Part shown: one piece after another, positions 47,101-58,963 of the stretch | Layout: each line of letters opens with the position of its first letter | Position numbering within the stretch: the first letter of the stretch is position 1 | Assembly (NCBI GenBank): GCA_000711775.1 | Contig: ARYC01000178.1 | Location: 1 to 64,000 of the forward strand | From: Oxytricha trifallax | Taxonomy: Eukaryota; Ciliophora; Spirotrichea; Sporadotrichida; Oxytrichidae | Reading direction: 5' to 3' | Length of the DNA stretch: 64,000 bases | Notes under the pieces: generated by a model | What the model was told of the DNA's origin: nothing | Seen by the model: only the letters and a program-made list of their open reading frames with translations | The model's database searches: none | Position numbers and translations under genes: made by a program

Positions 47101-49639
47101 AAGTATTCTTCGAAGCTTTAGGCAAATAATGCCTCAAATATTTGGATTTAGACACTGCCGAGGCTGCCTTCCAAATGTGCAAAAATGTGGGTATTTTCTT
47201 AAATATATTCATTAATTATGTGCCCTTGTACAAATATGAATTTTTTAATATTTTTATAGGTATGGTGTACTCAATCACTTCTATAAAGCATGAATCTGAG
47301 AAGAATATTCTTATGGGACATGTAGCTTCTATCTTGTTCAAGCATGATGTCGCTCAAGAGTATTTCCTCAAATGCAGTAAGCCAGAGTTAGCACTTGAGA
47401 TGCGTATGGATCTTTAAGATTGGTTCTAAGCACTTAAACTCTGTAAATAAATTGCCCCAGAGAAGGAATCATTTTATTGCATATTGTGTAAATATTTCAA
47501 TATTTTATGATTTATTCGTATTAGGAATAGTTCATTTGCAGGAAACTTGCATCACAAGTGGAAAACTAAGGAAATACAATTGAAGCTTAGAAATTATATG
47601 AGAAAGCACTACTGAATCCAAATGAGTAGACTGATGAAAAGATCAATGTAGAGTAACATAACACTCAATGCTATGGTGGTATTGCTAGGACTGCTATTAG
47701 AATGGGAGATATCTAAAGAGGTTTACTTTTTAAAATATGTCTAATTAGGTTTTAACATCGCCAATGAATTGAATGATAAAACACTAGTGATTGAAATTGC
47801 AGGAGTTTGCGAAAGCATGAAATAATGGACAGAAGCAGCTAAATTATATCAAAGAGGTTAATTAGTAGAGAAGGCAGCCAGTATCTACATCCAGATTGGA
47901 ATCATCAATATAACTTGTGTGCAAATTCCATTCCTATTTTTAGATTTCATGAATGTTTGCAGCAGCTGCACCACTGATTGAGCAAATCACATCTCCAAGT
48001 ATTTTAGTGATGGTAGCTAAAGCCAAGGAAGGGGAAAAGAATTATCGTGAAGCTGAGAAAGCTTACGAGAGAGCCAATGACTATGAGAACATTATTAGAT
48101 TGAATCTAGATCACTTAGACAACCCTGAAAAAGCTAAACACATCTTCAGAACTAAGAGTTTAATAACATTAATTCATATTAACTAGAGTTAATTGCCATA
48201 ATGTGCGTTGATGATTGCTCAATACTGCGAGACAAGAGGATTCAAGAAAGAGGCTATTGAATTCTTGGTTCTAGGTGGCAAGAGAGAAGAAGCCTTCATC
48301 ATCGCTTAGTCTCATCAAGTAATTACATATACATTTATAATTACAAAGTAATGGATGAATATGCTAAGATCATTCTGTAAATTGATGAGAAAAATAGTGA
48401 CGAGCATTTAAGAATTGCTCAATACTACGAAGGTAAATCTCAATGGGGCAAAGCTGCCAAACATTATGAAAAGAGTGAATAATACAACAAAGCTCTTAAG
48501 CTTTACTTTAATAAATAAGACCTATAAATTAACTCTTTAATTACTAATGATTTCTATTAATAAATTACATCGCTGAGGGTGAGAAAATGATCCCAGATAT
48601 GATAGACATGGTAGCAAAAGTAAAGATCGAAGCTTTGACTCATGAACTAGTTGACTATCTCCTCGGTTAAATTGACAATTAACCCAAGGAACCTCAATGG
48701 ACTTTCAAACTTTATCGCGCTATTGGTAATGTTAAACAAGCAGTAAAAATCGCTGTGAATATTGCACAATAGGAACAGGAATTAGGTAACTACAAATACG
48801 CTCATGATATCTTACTTGACACTTTTAAGGATATTCGCATGTCCAACAACAAAATACCATTTGATCTGAATCAAAGACTTATGCTTATACATTCATTTAC
48901 ACTTGCCAAGAGATTAGTGAAGATGAACGACCACGTTGGTGGCGCGAGAATGCTTATAAGAGTTGCTCAAAACATCAGCTAATTCCCTCAAAACATGGTG
49001 AATATTTTAACTTCTACTGTGGCTGAGTGCACCAAGGCTAACATGAAATAAGCTGCCTTTAATTGGGCTTGCATTTTGGTACGCCCTGAGTACAGAAATC
49101 AAATTCCAGGTGCTTTCTAGAAAAAGGTAGAGTCAATCGCTCGTAAGGCTGTCAAAACTGAAGATGAGACTGAGCCTGTGAGTCCTTATCATAATTAATT
49201 TATCTAAAAGGGAAATTTTAAGAAAAATATAAGTCCATGCCCATTCTGTAAGTTTGAAATACCAGAGACTAGATTAGAGTGCCCATCTTGTAAAAATAAC
49301 ATCCCCTTCTGTGTTGCCTCCGGAAAACATATGACTTTGAAGGAATGGAGCAACTGCCCTAACTGCAAGCTTCCTTCATTTATTTTAGATTTTATTACTT
49401 TTATCAGACTAATATTATACAAAACTAAACTTATTCCTGCAATTTATTCTGATTTCAAGAGATTATTGGAAGCAGACCCAACATGTCCAATGTGTGAAAC
49501 AAATGTAACACCCATCTCACTATAGCTCTGCAGTGACCCAGATACTGAATTCAAGCAACTCACAAATTTAATGAAGGAAAGTGGACCTGCTGAAGAAGAA
49601 GCTAATGGGGACGATGATGATGGTGATGATATGGATTGA
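44196..49639 (+). CDS. IFT144: Intraflagellar transport protein IFT144 (WDR19), scrambled
   Basis: Core of the IFT-A complex that drives retrograde transport in cilia. ATG at 44,196, TGA at 49,637-49,639. WD-repeat part: EALGWDKDNDSLAIL, FICWSGHYPVLCIGSEKGSL, RKIPCISKHGKKVTHGDWH. TPR-like part: RTAIRMGDIQRG, AEKAYERANDYENIIRLNLD, GGARMLIRVAQNISQFPQNM. C-terminal zinc ribbons: SPCPFCKFEIPE, RLECPSCKNNIPFC, PTCPMCETN. Order and motifs match animal WDR19 end to end. MDS1 is 44,196-44,209 and MDS3 starts at 44,318; MDS2 lies at 50,685-50,798. An 85-nt intron is at 44,421-44,505, and eight further IESs are resolved below; junctions near 46,030, 46,380, 46,850-47,020 and 48,540 remain loose. Confidence 0.95.
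45217..45502. other. IES, 286 bp, pointer AGACTT
   Basis: Pointer copies at 45,211-45,216 and 45,497-45,502; excision joins EQIGER to LEITKSAGKITDLHW of IFT144. Very AT-rich, no GT...AG ends. Confidence 0.95.
45731..45792. other. IES, 62 bp, pointer GATATT
   Basis: Pointer copies at 45,725-45,730 and 45,787-45,792; excision joins VAKANLDI to EPTFLNLGANHFG of IFT144. Confidence 0.95.
46140..46187. other. IES, 48 bp, pointer TGATTC
   Basis: Pointer copies at 46,134-46,139 and 46,182-46,187; excision joins YIALTDS to FLLMVDTQGKLKYY of IFT144. Confidence 0.9.
46551..46634. other. IES, 84 bp, pointer TCTGTA
   Basis: Pointer copies at 46,545-46,550 and 46,629-46,634; excision joins EKMQTYLY to IPLSLEGTLIVHL of IFT144 and removes an in-frame TGA. 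Confidence 0.9.
48161..48190. other. IES, 30 bp, pointer AGAGTT, multiple of three
   Basis: Pointer copies at 48,155-48,160 and 48,185-48,190; excision joins HIFRTKS to QLPQCALMIAQYC of IFT144. Has no TGA in frame. Confidence 0.8.
48324..48352. other. IES, 29 bp, pointer AAGTAAT
   Basis: Pointer copies at 48,317-48,323 and 48,346-48,352; excision joins IIAQSHQV to MDEYAKIILQ, matching the WDR19 family here. Confidence 0.9.
49186..49236. other. IES, 51 bp, pointer AGTCC, multiple of three
   Basis: Pointer copies at 49,181-49,185 and 49,232-49,236; excision joins DETEPVS to PCPFCKFEIPE. The segment has TAA but no TGA in frame, so it could be read through as 17 extra residues just before the first zinc ribbon. 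Confidence 0.85.
49376..49438. other. IES, 63 bp, pointer TTCCT, multiple of three
   Basis: Pointer copies at 49,371-49,375 and 49,434-49,438; excision joins NCPNCKLP to AIYSDFKRLLE, as in animal WDR19 (FPALYSEL). Confidence 0.9.
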
Positions 49640-49819
49640 TTTTATTTCATAAATAACTTAATATAATATAATATAGATACATGATATAAGGTTAATTGAA
49701 CTAAGAATATATCATACAGTTAATTTTGTTAGTCTGTTATTTCAATATTAGCATATTTGTTTAACAAATCAACAACTTATTCTATTACTCTTTAATTAAT
49801 CCACGTTTATATAGCCTAT

Positions 49820-50331
49820 TCAGCACTTCTTGTCTCTATATTCAAATTTATATTCATTCTCATCAGAGTAGTGCCAGTAGATGGGTGGCCACATAATAGC
49901 ACCTAGAAAGCATCCTTTTATGACTGTATTCCAAAATTCAGGAGAGTAGGCAGCTGCATATGACCCTATGAAGAACATTATATATGTGGTTGCTATCCTC
50001 CTTGACATCGCTTTCAAGTCCAAACTATACATTAACGTTATTTGATATGCTTAAAATTTGTTTAAATACTGATCTCCCATTGAAATGTGTGATTATCATG
50101 AGTTAAAGTTAAAAGAAACACTTACTAAGTCAAGTAATAAGATTTATCTCCTTCTATCACACCTTTTCTGTAGTATTGCTGATAAGTGTACATATACATA
50201 AACATCGCACAGACCATGCCAACCCAAAAAGCCCCCAATAAAGCTTGAATTAGTTCCTAGGCTCCCCATATAGAGTACTCAGAGATTAGCTCGAGGGTGT
50301 TGTAGCCCTTTTGAGATTAGTATTGCTACAT
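49820..50331 (-). CDS. Small two- or three-pass membrane protein
   Basis: ATG at 50,329-50,331 (MQQYQSQKGYNTLELIS), TGA at 49,820-49,822. A first hydrophobic segment is LIQALLGAFWVGMVCAMFMY; a second is ATTYIMFFIGSYAAAY and a third VIKGCFLGAIMWPPIYW. A gap in the middle is best explained by an IES with pointer TACT (copies at 50,067-50,070 and 50,123-50,126), joining DKSYYLTQ to YLNKFQAYQI in frame; a GTG-type intron is a weaker option. About 150 residues, charged C-terminus. No family recognised; an organelle membrane protein would be a guess. Confidence 0.7.
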
Positions 50332-50684
50332 TTAAATTATTATTGTTAAATTTAATAATATTTCTATTTTCTTATTATCTTATTGATTCATTATTCTATA
50401 GAGTTTATTAATTCACTTTGTTAATTGCTTAAACTATTTGTAATAAATTTTTAATACGATGAACACATTATTGTGTGAGAATATTTAAATTTGAAGATTA
50501 ATAAGTATTTATAATTTGAAAATCAAATCTTTGATATTAAGAGAGAACTAATATGATCAGTTCAGAAAAAGCTAAAAATGTATAATTCATCATTTTACCC
50601 CCTATTTTTCATAATTTATTTATTAGTTAAAACTTATTAAATATGTAATTATATAAATCTATTTGATTGTGATACAATGACTAT

Positions 50685-50798
50685 AGATATTTACATATAC
50701 ACCAGATTAACTGGGATACGGGACAGTCTGCAGTGCTTGGTCACAGGATGGTAACTTCATCGCAGTTGCTGGAGAAAACAGAGTAATAAAATTTAATA
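50685..50798 (+). other. IFT144: Displaced MDS2 of IFT144 (first WD repeat)
   Basis: Bounded by AGAT (50,685-50,688), shared with the end of MDS1 at 44,206-44,209, and TAATA (50,794-50,798), shared with the start of MDS3 at 44,318-44,322. Joined 1-2-3 the protein reads MNPKIFTYTPDQLGYG, then TVCSAWSQDGNFIAVAGENR, then VIKFNRQGKGILEF, with both junctions in frame and matching the N-terminal repeat of IFT144. Locally it is a G+C-richer island in AT-rich DNA and has no start codon of its own. Confidence 0.9.
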
Positions 50799-50933
50799 TT
50801 AATTATTAATGTAGTTTAAATCTCCTAAAGAACAAATAAAGAAATTAATGTTAAGTTTCTTAATTGAAAATTAATTCTTAAATTGCTTCTTATTATTTTT
50901 GACCTTAGTTAGTGAGAAAGCTTTCTCTTGACT

Positions 50934-53246
50934 TCAAGATTTATGTCTTTTCTTTTGTGTGGAATCATCGTTGTCGAAATCTTTTCCTGATTAAGTTTTA
51001 TGTCTCTTGCCTGTTGATTTGCCAGAAGGTACAGGTTCAGCTTGGTTAAAGCTTAGCTTAACAATCCAAAAAATTATTTATAAAAACTATAATTTAAATT
51101 CATGGGAAATTACTATAAGATTTTAAAAGGAAGTAATTCAAATTTTATATACTAAATGATCTTACTGCCTCCTAATTAGCTTTCAGGATTAGATTAAGTA
51201 ATTGCCTAGTTTGAAGAAAAATTTTGCTGTTAAATTTGGGCGCTTTAAGAAATACCTCCAAAGCTCTCAGAATTCTCATTGTTTTGATTTTCAGCTTGTT
51301 ATTATCTCTGGGCAGCTTCTAGTTAATTGAAAACATATTCACCGGTCTCCTTATGTTAAGAGTTATGCCATATATGCTCTTTATTAGTTCCGAGATATGG
51401 ATTAAGGCTGTTGAAATCCATTGTGTTTGGTCTCTCACTGTAACTTTGTGGCTGCCAATCAAGGTAATCTATTGTCCTGTTTTTGTGTAAGTATAGCCAA
51501 AGTTTCCTGTCTGAATCATACTTCACACAAGGATCGTCTTCGTAATGCAGTCTGTCTAAGGCTCCACTTACTATGTTGTTCAAAGTAGTAGCATCAGTGT
51601 CCTCGAATTTCAGCCATTAACTTTATTTGATAAGTTCCAAAATATCAGCTCTTGTTCCTACACCATCTGGTAACCTACTAGCAGCATCTCTTGCCAGGCA
51701 GAGCAGAGTAACAATGGCTGGTCTACCCGAGTAGAGCATAGGATGGTCTCTTGGCTTTTAATTAGTCTGTTAGTTCTTTTTCTTTATGTTTACGATTGGG
51801 CCAACAATTGAAGTAGTGGCATCTTCATTGTAATAAATCCAAGGTCTGGTGGGATGCTTGTATCTCTCTTCTTCTTATCTTCTGTAGATTTCAATCCACT
51901 CGGGAGATGTCTTTGGGAGGGTTACCTGATTCTTGTGAACTTAAAGCTACAAATGCAAATTATTAATTATGATTTCTTACCTTTAAGTTCTTGAATCTCT
52001 CAGTGTTCATTATTTGCTCTAACAGCTTTTAATCACTTGCTGATAATTCTTTGTTTGCTCCTCCACCACCACCAGTCTTCTTCTTAGTAGCACTATCAGT
52101 TCCTCCACCTCCTTTTTGAGTTTAACCTCCACCAGACTTTTTTACTGGTTCCTATTTGTTGAAGGATTACTCATTGCTGTTGACTGTGGCACCTGCTGCA
52201 TTTTTACTACCAATCTCTTAATTTTACTGTACCGAAGCAGCTAAATTTTGAATTGAACTTAAGGTGGTTAGTCTATTTATGCTTAAAGAAGCAGCTTATT
52301 ACTAAATCATGTTGTTGATAGGTCTTCTGTAATTTTAGTATTCCCCTTTGTTTGAAGAAATAGTTGTATACCCGCTTGTAAGCTCATCAAATTCTGCATG
52401 GATTTAATTATAGATTTGCTTCTCCTCTTCAAATTCTGAATCACTGCTTTCATCCTCATCTTCAGATAATATATCTTCACCAGCTGAAAGAGACTTAGTT
52501 GGTTAAATAAGTTAGTTTAATAATGCATGTAGTTAATTTTCCTCCGCATATCTTTCTTCAGCCATGATTGTTTCCACATACTTCAGATCTTCCACTAGTT
52601 TTCTTTTCAAGTTTTTCCTCTGTAATTCTTCTCTGTACTCTTTAAATTATTAGAACTACTTTGTGAAATGCCCCACTTCAAGTTTAAAGCCAAAATTCTC
52701 CAATGGACTCTTCCCAAAGGTGCCAATTTTTTCTCCTTGAATAACTTATTACAGGAACTAAGTTTATTCCTTTGCAGCCAACTTTTATGGTAATAAAGCG
52801 CATAATCTATCTCTCTCAACCAATGTCAAACTTTAAAGTATGTTTTAAGCGTTTTCAGCGATTATTAAAGCAAAATCTTCTATGTTATTCATGTATTCCG
52901 GAATTTCTGGAACTAATTTCCCTTTATAATAGATCCTTTAGTCCTCTCTATCGTAGTACTGTTTAGTATCGTTTTCAGATTCTATTATCTCTTAGTCAAT
53001 CTACAAGTCATTTCTCTCTAATTTAGCGAAAGAAGCCATTAATTGCTTCGCTCTCTATATAAACTCAGATCTTTCAATTTCACTCTCTGACGAATAAGAC
53101 TCCTCATCAGAAGACTAATAGTCACTTGGTATTTCTTAAATCATTTATTATGTAATTTTAAGTTTGTCTGGCTGAATACTTGAACTGTCTATTTATGTGA
53201 TTGCTTTCTAGGTTTGATCCTCTAGCTTGCAAATTTATCCCTCCAT
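50934..53246 (-). CDS. NFRKB: NFRKB / INO80G homologue, chromatin-remodelling subunit
   Basis: ATG at 53,244-53,246, TGA at 50,934-50,936. The N-terminal acidic Ser-rich region is followed by a DEUBAD-like domain (LTLVERDRLCALLPQKLAAK, GTFGKSPLENFGFKLEVGHF). After a 34-nt intron (51,947-51,980) comes the NFRKB winged-helix domain: SGRPAIVTLLCLARDAASRL, PDGVGTRADILELIKQSQWL, VSGALDRLHYEDDPCVKYDS, RKLWLYLHKNR, almost collinear with the animal protein. NFRKB belongs to the INO80 complex, and its DEUBAD domain binds the deubiquitinase UCH37. The last coding block (AEPVPSGKSTGKRHKTQSGK, ending KKRHKS) is basic; its junction with the preceding block, near 51,060-51,170, was not resolved. Confidence 0.9.
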
Positions 53247-53440
53247 TAATTAAAAATTATAGCAAAAATTCTCAATTACAAAACTATACTTGATATTATT
53301 ACAAACTTAAATACTTTCATGGTAGAATAAAATCTCATTACCTTAAATGAGATGAATGTAAGATAGCAATAAAATTAAAGAAATAAATAAAAGACAACTT
53401 AAGTCGTGCAAAAAAATCTAATTAATTAAAGTATACTATA

Positions 53441-56400
53441 TCAAGTTGTTAGGTTCTTCTCGAAATCATCGATATCGACTTCATTTTCAAAGAAGTTTTG
53501 TAATTGCATGTTTCCAAATTATAGCAAATTCATACCTCCAAAACCAATACTTGATTGCTATAACTGCTTTTATTATTTTTAAAATCAGTTTTAATTAAGA
53601 CTAATGGCAATTAAGATTAATAAATTTACAAATAGCAGGATTATTTTATTTGGAATAAAATTTGAAGGAAAATTTTAACTGAAAAATATTCTCTAATTTT
53701 AAGAGGTATTTATATCTCGATATTATATTAATTCACATGCGAAAATACATCGAAGTTAAAGGCATAATAAATCTTATTCCTGAAATAATTAAACGGCAAA
53801 ATATTCAAATTTTATTTATGTTAAATTACCAATAATTTGATAAATTAATAATTAGTTTTATTTTTAATTCATTTCGCCTAAGTTTATTGTATAATCCCAG
53901 TATTAATCTCCATCCTCTGATTCTTAATTTTACTCTACATTTTTACTGTTGTTATTCGTGCCAAATGACATGGTCATCCCCATCGCATATTTATGTTGCT
54001 TACTTGCACTTTCTGAGCTATCATGTTAATCTTACGGTTTTGCTATATTATTTTTGTTTTAAGCTGTAGTGTTAGCTGTGGGTAGCTCTTATAATTTATT
54101 AGACTTAGAGTCTTTCTTACCCTTCCCAATATTTGACATTCTAGAATGACCTCTACTAAGTGAGGGTTAATTAACAGTTTATTATTGTTGTTAATTTTGA
54201 GGAATTGGTCTCTCGAAAGTGTGCATGTTTTTACTCAAATTCGATTAGTGATTGTTATGTTAAAATCCAAAGAGGTCGTGTTGAGGAAATAATGGTATCG
54301 ATTCGTCTCTCATAAAATCGAGACCAGTTCCGGGAGTCTATGCTATTTTCAGCTAGAAATCTAGCAATCCCATTAACATAGGGCTTCGGTCCATCAAAGT
54401 CTACCCACCATTTCCTTGTTAATTATAGGGGTCATTAAAGGTTTTACCATTTTATTGAGAAATGTTACTGTAATGGTTCTTTTACGATTTCCTATCACCC
54501 TAGCTGTTTTTCTCTTCTAAAACGTGCAGCTTACTCATATTATTGGAGTTGAAAAGATTGAATTATGAGAAGTCATATTTCTGCTTTAGTTCTTCGTTGG
54601 TAAAATAAGTCTTGCTACTCTGCTTTGAATTTTTAATTGAAAAAGCACTGTCATTATTTAATTCTTAATTGTTTGACTCGAAATTGGAGTCTTTCGAGGG
54701 TTTCGAGGCTATGATTTATTTTTGTACATTCTCTAATTTTACTAGTTGCTGATTAAAATTGTACAATATAAAAGTTAATCCAATTAATTAAAACAATAAA
54801 TGATCATCAGTAGATGATTTCTTAGATAAAGGCTATTCTTACTGAGAGTTTATCTTTTAATCTTCTTCCATAAGCTAATCTACTAAATCGTTAAAGTCTG
54901 CTTCAAATTCCATAAATACATAAATAATATAAAATTCATCATCAGCAGGTCTTTTAGGTTTCTAATTTTTATCAAGGAGTACATATTTCGGCAATAAATC
55001 TCTATCTAATTTCTTAAATATTCTATGAGTTATCAGTGTATCTTATCTATCCTAATAGAATCTGCCATTCATTTGTAATTGTGATATTATTACAATCCAG
55101 AGTTTTTACATATATGAATAATTTATGAAGTATTTTATAGTATGATTGTTGATAGTAATCCAATAGTTGAAGTAAAAGAATTATTGATTTGTTTTACTCA
55201 AATATACTTCAAATGGCTCTTTAGTTTTCTAATTATTCAACAACAATTTAGTTGCAAGGGCAATGAAGAATATGTCCATGGCAAAAGTATCATGTCTAAA
55301 CTCAAACCTGTCTACGAACTTAATCCAGTGCACTATCTCGAATTCATCCATCATCAGGGTTTTTGAGATTTCTCCAATTATCTAAAGCATTTCAGTCTTG
55401 TCAAAGTCAAATACTAAAATAAACTTAATTTGAGACACAATTTTAAATATGAAAATATTATCATTTCTGATTTATTAATTTAAAGAATACTATATTAGAT
55501 ATAATGAAAAAAAGAATGAATTGAAGTACATTTGAGTTTCTTAGAGATATCTGGTATTTTCTGGAGATAGTGCTTGACTTTAAGAGTAACACCACATTAT
55601 TCATACTCTAGGTATATAATAAATAATTCCATTTATTTTAAATATATTTATTTTATAGCCTCTCATACTCTTTTACTGCAATATCAATTCTCTCCTTAGT
55701 ATATAATGGTACAGGCACATATTCCTTAATAATAATCTTATGATTAATATATAATTATAATAATAATTAGACATTTTAAGTGCATAATACTCAGCTTAAT
55801 TCTTATATTAATCCAAGTATGATTGCTATTGATATTGATACTGCTGCTAGGTTTCAATATGCTACTATTATATAGTCAGAGTTTTATTTGTATGCTTATT
55901 GCTCTCTATTAATTAAGGTTTATTCGGGAAATAAATCCTTTAAAAAAAAAATTATTTTCTAAAACAATGACAACATAATCAAGGGAAACATAATTTGCAC
56001 TCCTGACAAGAACCCAAATCAAAATCATTAAATAAACAAAGGATGTTTAGTAAATAATAATAATAAAGAGAAACTAAGATTATAGAAATTAAGGATTTTA
56101 TGTATTTAATTTCTTGAAAAATGTGAATAATAAAAGTAATTTTCTCAATTCCTTACATTTGATCCCTTATAAATTAAGCTTCATAATTAATAGCAGTTTA
56201 ATGAACAATCTATTATTATGGATAGTATGTTAGCGGTAAATTATTTGGCTATTTTGCGCTATCTTTTTTCTGTTTTTGTGAGCCTGACATCATCTCCCTA
56301 TATCATATTTACATATTTAGAAATGCTGATAAATTCAATGATAAAATTTCCACACGTAGATACAATTCATTAATGATTTTGTAGCAAACTTACTGAAGTG

Positions 56401-56560
56401 TTTGATTGTTTCTCTTGCGTATTTCGTCAGCCTCTTTTTCATCAACCACTCTAAATTCCTAATCTGACAATCTCTTTCGACCTCTCTTCCTAGTATTTAT
56501 CAGATAATCGTTCCCTCTAAATTATAAGTTAATACTTTAAGATTCTTAATGTTAATTAAT
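53441..56560 (-). CDS. Large unrecognised protein in many MDSs
   Basis: TGA at 53,441-53,443. From 5' to 3': a basic block at about 56,530-56,410 (NTRKRGRKRLSDQEFRVVDE), a Gln-rich block, then KEYVPVPLYTKERIDIAVKE, joined near 55,650 to EYEQCGVTLKVKHYLQKIPD. Next comes a conserved-looking helical block (FDFDKTEMLQIIGEISKTLM, DEFEIVHWIKFVDRFEFRHD). An IES with pointer ATTCA (copies at 55,067-55,071 and 55,235-55,239) joins ATKLLLN to GRFYQDRQDTLITH. A tiny 27-bp IES with pointer AAATTC (54,905-54,910 and 54,932-54,937) joins KRPADDEF to EADFNDLVDQLM. A long Asn/Gln/Ser-rich tail follows. The basic block could be a nuclear signal. The 5' end is a limit, and the basic block may belong to another gene. 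Confidence 0.5.
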
Positions 56561-56838
56561 GGTCTGTGTGATATATTACATTTCAGAAAACTTACTTTGG
56601 AGCTAGACTTTATTAAAAGGAAGCAGTGTTTTATAAATGTTGCTAAGATCTTTCCATTTTTATTTAGAAATATTCTTGTGTTTTTGTGAAATTTTAGTTA
56701 TTTTTAATTTAATTAAATATTGTTAATCAATTATAATAATTACAACGTTTTATACTTAATTCATTCAATCAAACTCACTTTAAAAATTATGAAATTAATT
56801 TGATTGGTTTAACTTTCAATTAATAATTGTCGCTAAAT

Positions 56839-58823
56839 TCATTAAATCCAAGGTTACAATTCGTCTGATTTACCCCAGAAATGAAAAGAAACTTATTTTG
56901 GCTCAATCTCTTATTTATAAGTATTAGGAGCAGGAGATTTCTCTATTTTCCTTACTTTAGGCAAAGTTTTACTCTCTGGTTGGATTAAAGGATACTTTTA
57001 ATGCATTGGCTTGATTTACTCCAAATTTAGATTGTCATGATAGTAACCAGGACCTGGCAATTCTTCTATGGGTTTCTTAAGGTGAATTTAGTTGCCAAAT
57101 CGATCTTAGTTAAGTTGATCGGCGCTTAGGAAAGTTTATCTCACGAGATTCCTCTGTAATTTATCATCTAAAGAGCCGTAATAATGAGGATTGTCGAAAT
57201 GCTCCTTTTAGTCCAGCTTATCTTATTTTGATTTATCAACTAATTCCTTTAGTTAAGGAGGCAGGTCTTTTATTAATAAAGGTTTAACAGGTTGTTAGAA
57301 AGCTGGAGTTGGCATTAAAAGTTTAACTTTATCCTTTGCTTTCATGCTTTCTTAAATCTCATAGAAATCATTACGATTTTTATCGAGCAGCAAATTCTTG
57401 TCTCCTTCTATTAGAAATCCTCCTTTCTCCCTATTAATTTTACTATCAAAAGCTGATTTATAAGAGAACTTGTAGTTATCTTTAAGTCTTGACGTTATAT
57501 CATCTAGATGCGTAGGATTGTAAGTGCCCACATCTGGAACACCCTTCTTATAATACAAATTTACAATCAATGGTTTTACATAATTGAGGGGATTGTTTAT
57601 TACATGAGAAGGTATTGTGAATTTACCATCATTCTAAAGTTTTACTACACCTTTTACTTTATCCTGAGGAAGAGCTGGCTCATAATGTTAAGGGCCAGGT
57701 GATAAATCTGACCTATCTTAGAACCTCATTGCTTAATAATTAAAATATAAATACCTCTTCATTTCTTAAAATTGTAATTAATAACAAGACAAGTTAAAAA
57801 ATTCATATTAATTAGCTTTAGGAAATTTAACTCCTTCTTAAAGGAAAGAATTATCTGATCTGTTTCGATTATGAATCCCGATCCTACTCTTGTTTTGCAT
57901 TATACTATTTTATAGTAGACTCTTTTGCAATAAAGTTGTACCAGTCATGTTTGGAGAATTTTGTATTGTTTCATTTATACTTTAATTATGCGAAATATTT
58001 CTCGATGGACTTGGGCTTTGCCTATCATTTTCTTGATCATCAGTCTTCCTAAGATTTTCTCAAATTATTAATCAATAAAAATTGCAATGAAACTATAATT
58101 ATTTTAAGATTATAAGTCCCAGGACCAGGGGATTTATTAAATATCACTTAAAGTTCATAATTATTATGATCAAATCTTTATTGACTCGTACCAAATCCTA
58201 GTTAATTTTATAAACTACCATCTTACTGAAGGAAATTACTCAGTTTTCTCTAACTAATTCCAGATATATTGGATTAATTAAGTGAAATTTATGATTATTT
58301 TAGTAACTGCAGAGTGGGATTATAGCTGTTTAATTGAGGTTGAAATTAAGGTAAGCCAATGTTGAAAGAGTGATCTAAGGAGAATTAATGAGGATTTTCA
58401 TCAAAATTTTATTAAGTGTAAGATTGATTAGGATTGTAAGATCTATTTGTTTGTTTATTGTTTGATAACTGTACACTTGATGATCGTTGATTAAAATCAA
58501 TTAAAAATCTTGGTCAAAAATATTAAATTATTCATGTTCATGTAATAACTCATTTAATACTATGATCTATTTCTTGAATATAATAATCTAATAAGATATG
58601 AATTTATACAAAATTGATTAATAGTTCTTGGTGAATTGTTAACAATTTCTTTGCTTGACTTATTAATAATGACTCGCTAATATTTCGAAGGTATACTGCT
58701 TGATGTAGTTGTAGCAGTCGTCATTAAACTAGATTAACCTGTATTACTCATAGTCAGACCTCTCCTATGTCTAGACTTTTTATTTTATTTATGTGTTAAC
58801 AAGTTATCATTGTAAGATTCCAT
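56839..58823 (-). CDS. SHIPPO / sperm-tail PG-rich repeat protein
   Basis: ATG at 58,821-58,823 (MESYNDNLLTHKQNKKSRHR), TGA at 56,839-56,841. Repeats with the family signature PGPGxY occur at NKSPGPGTYNLK (about 58,110), LSPGPQHYEPALPQ (about 57,690), VPDVGTYNPTHL (about 57,520), LPGPGYYHDNL (about 57,050) and SPAPNTYKQEI (about 56,920). Coding blocks are separated by AT-rich gaps near 58,500-58,640, 58,030-58,110 and 57,740-57,830 that are introns or IESs not resolved to the base. Members of this family bind microtubules in cilia and flagella, so an axonemal role is likely. Confidence 0.8.
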
Positions 58824-58963
58824 TGTAATAAATTATTTATATTAAAATTATTCTTTAATAAAGCACAAGCTGTTTATTCATGAATGAATTTGAAAAAAGA
58901 TATGTAAGTGAAATTTCTGTTTTTAAACACAAATTATTAAATTTTTGTAAAAGAAATACATTT

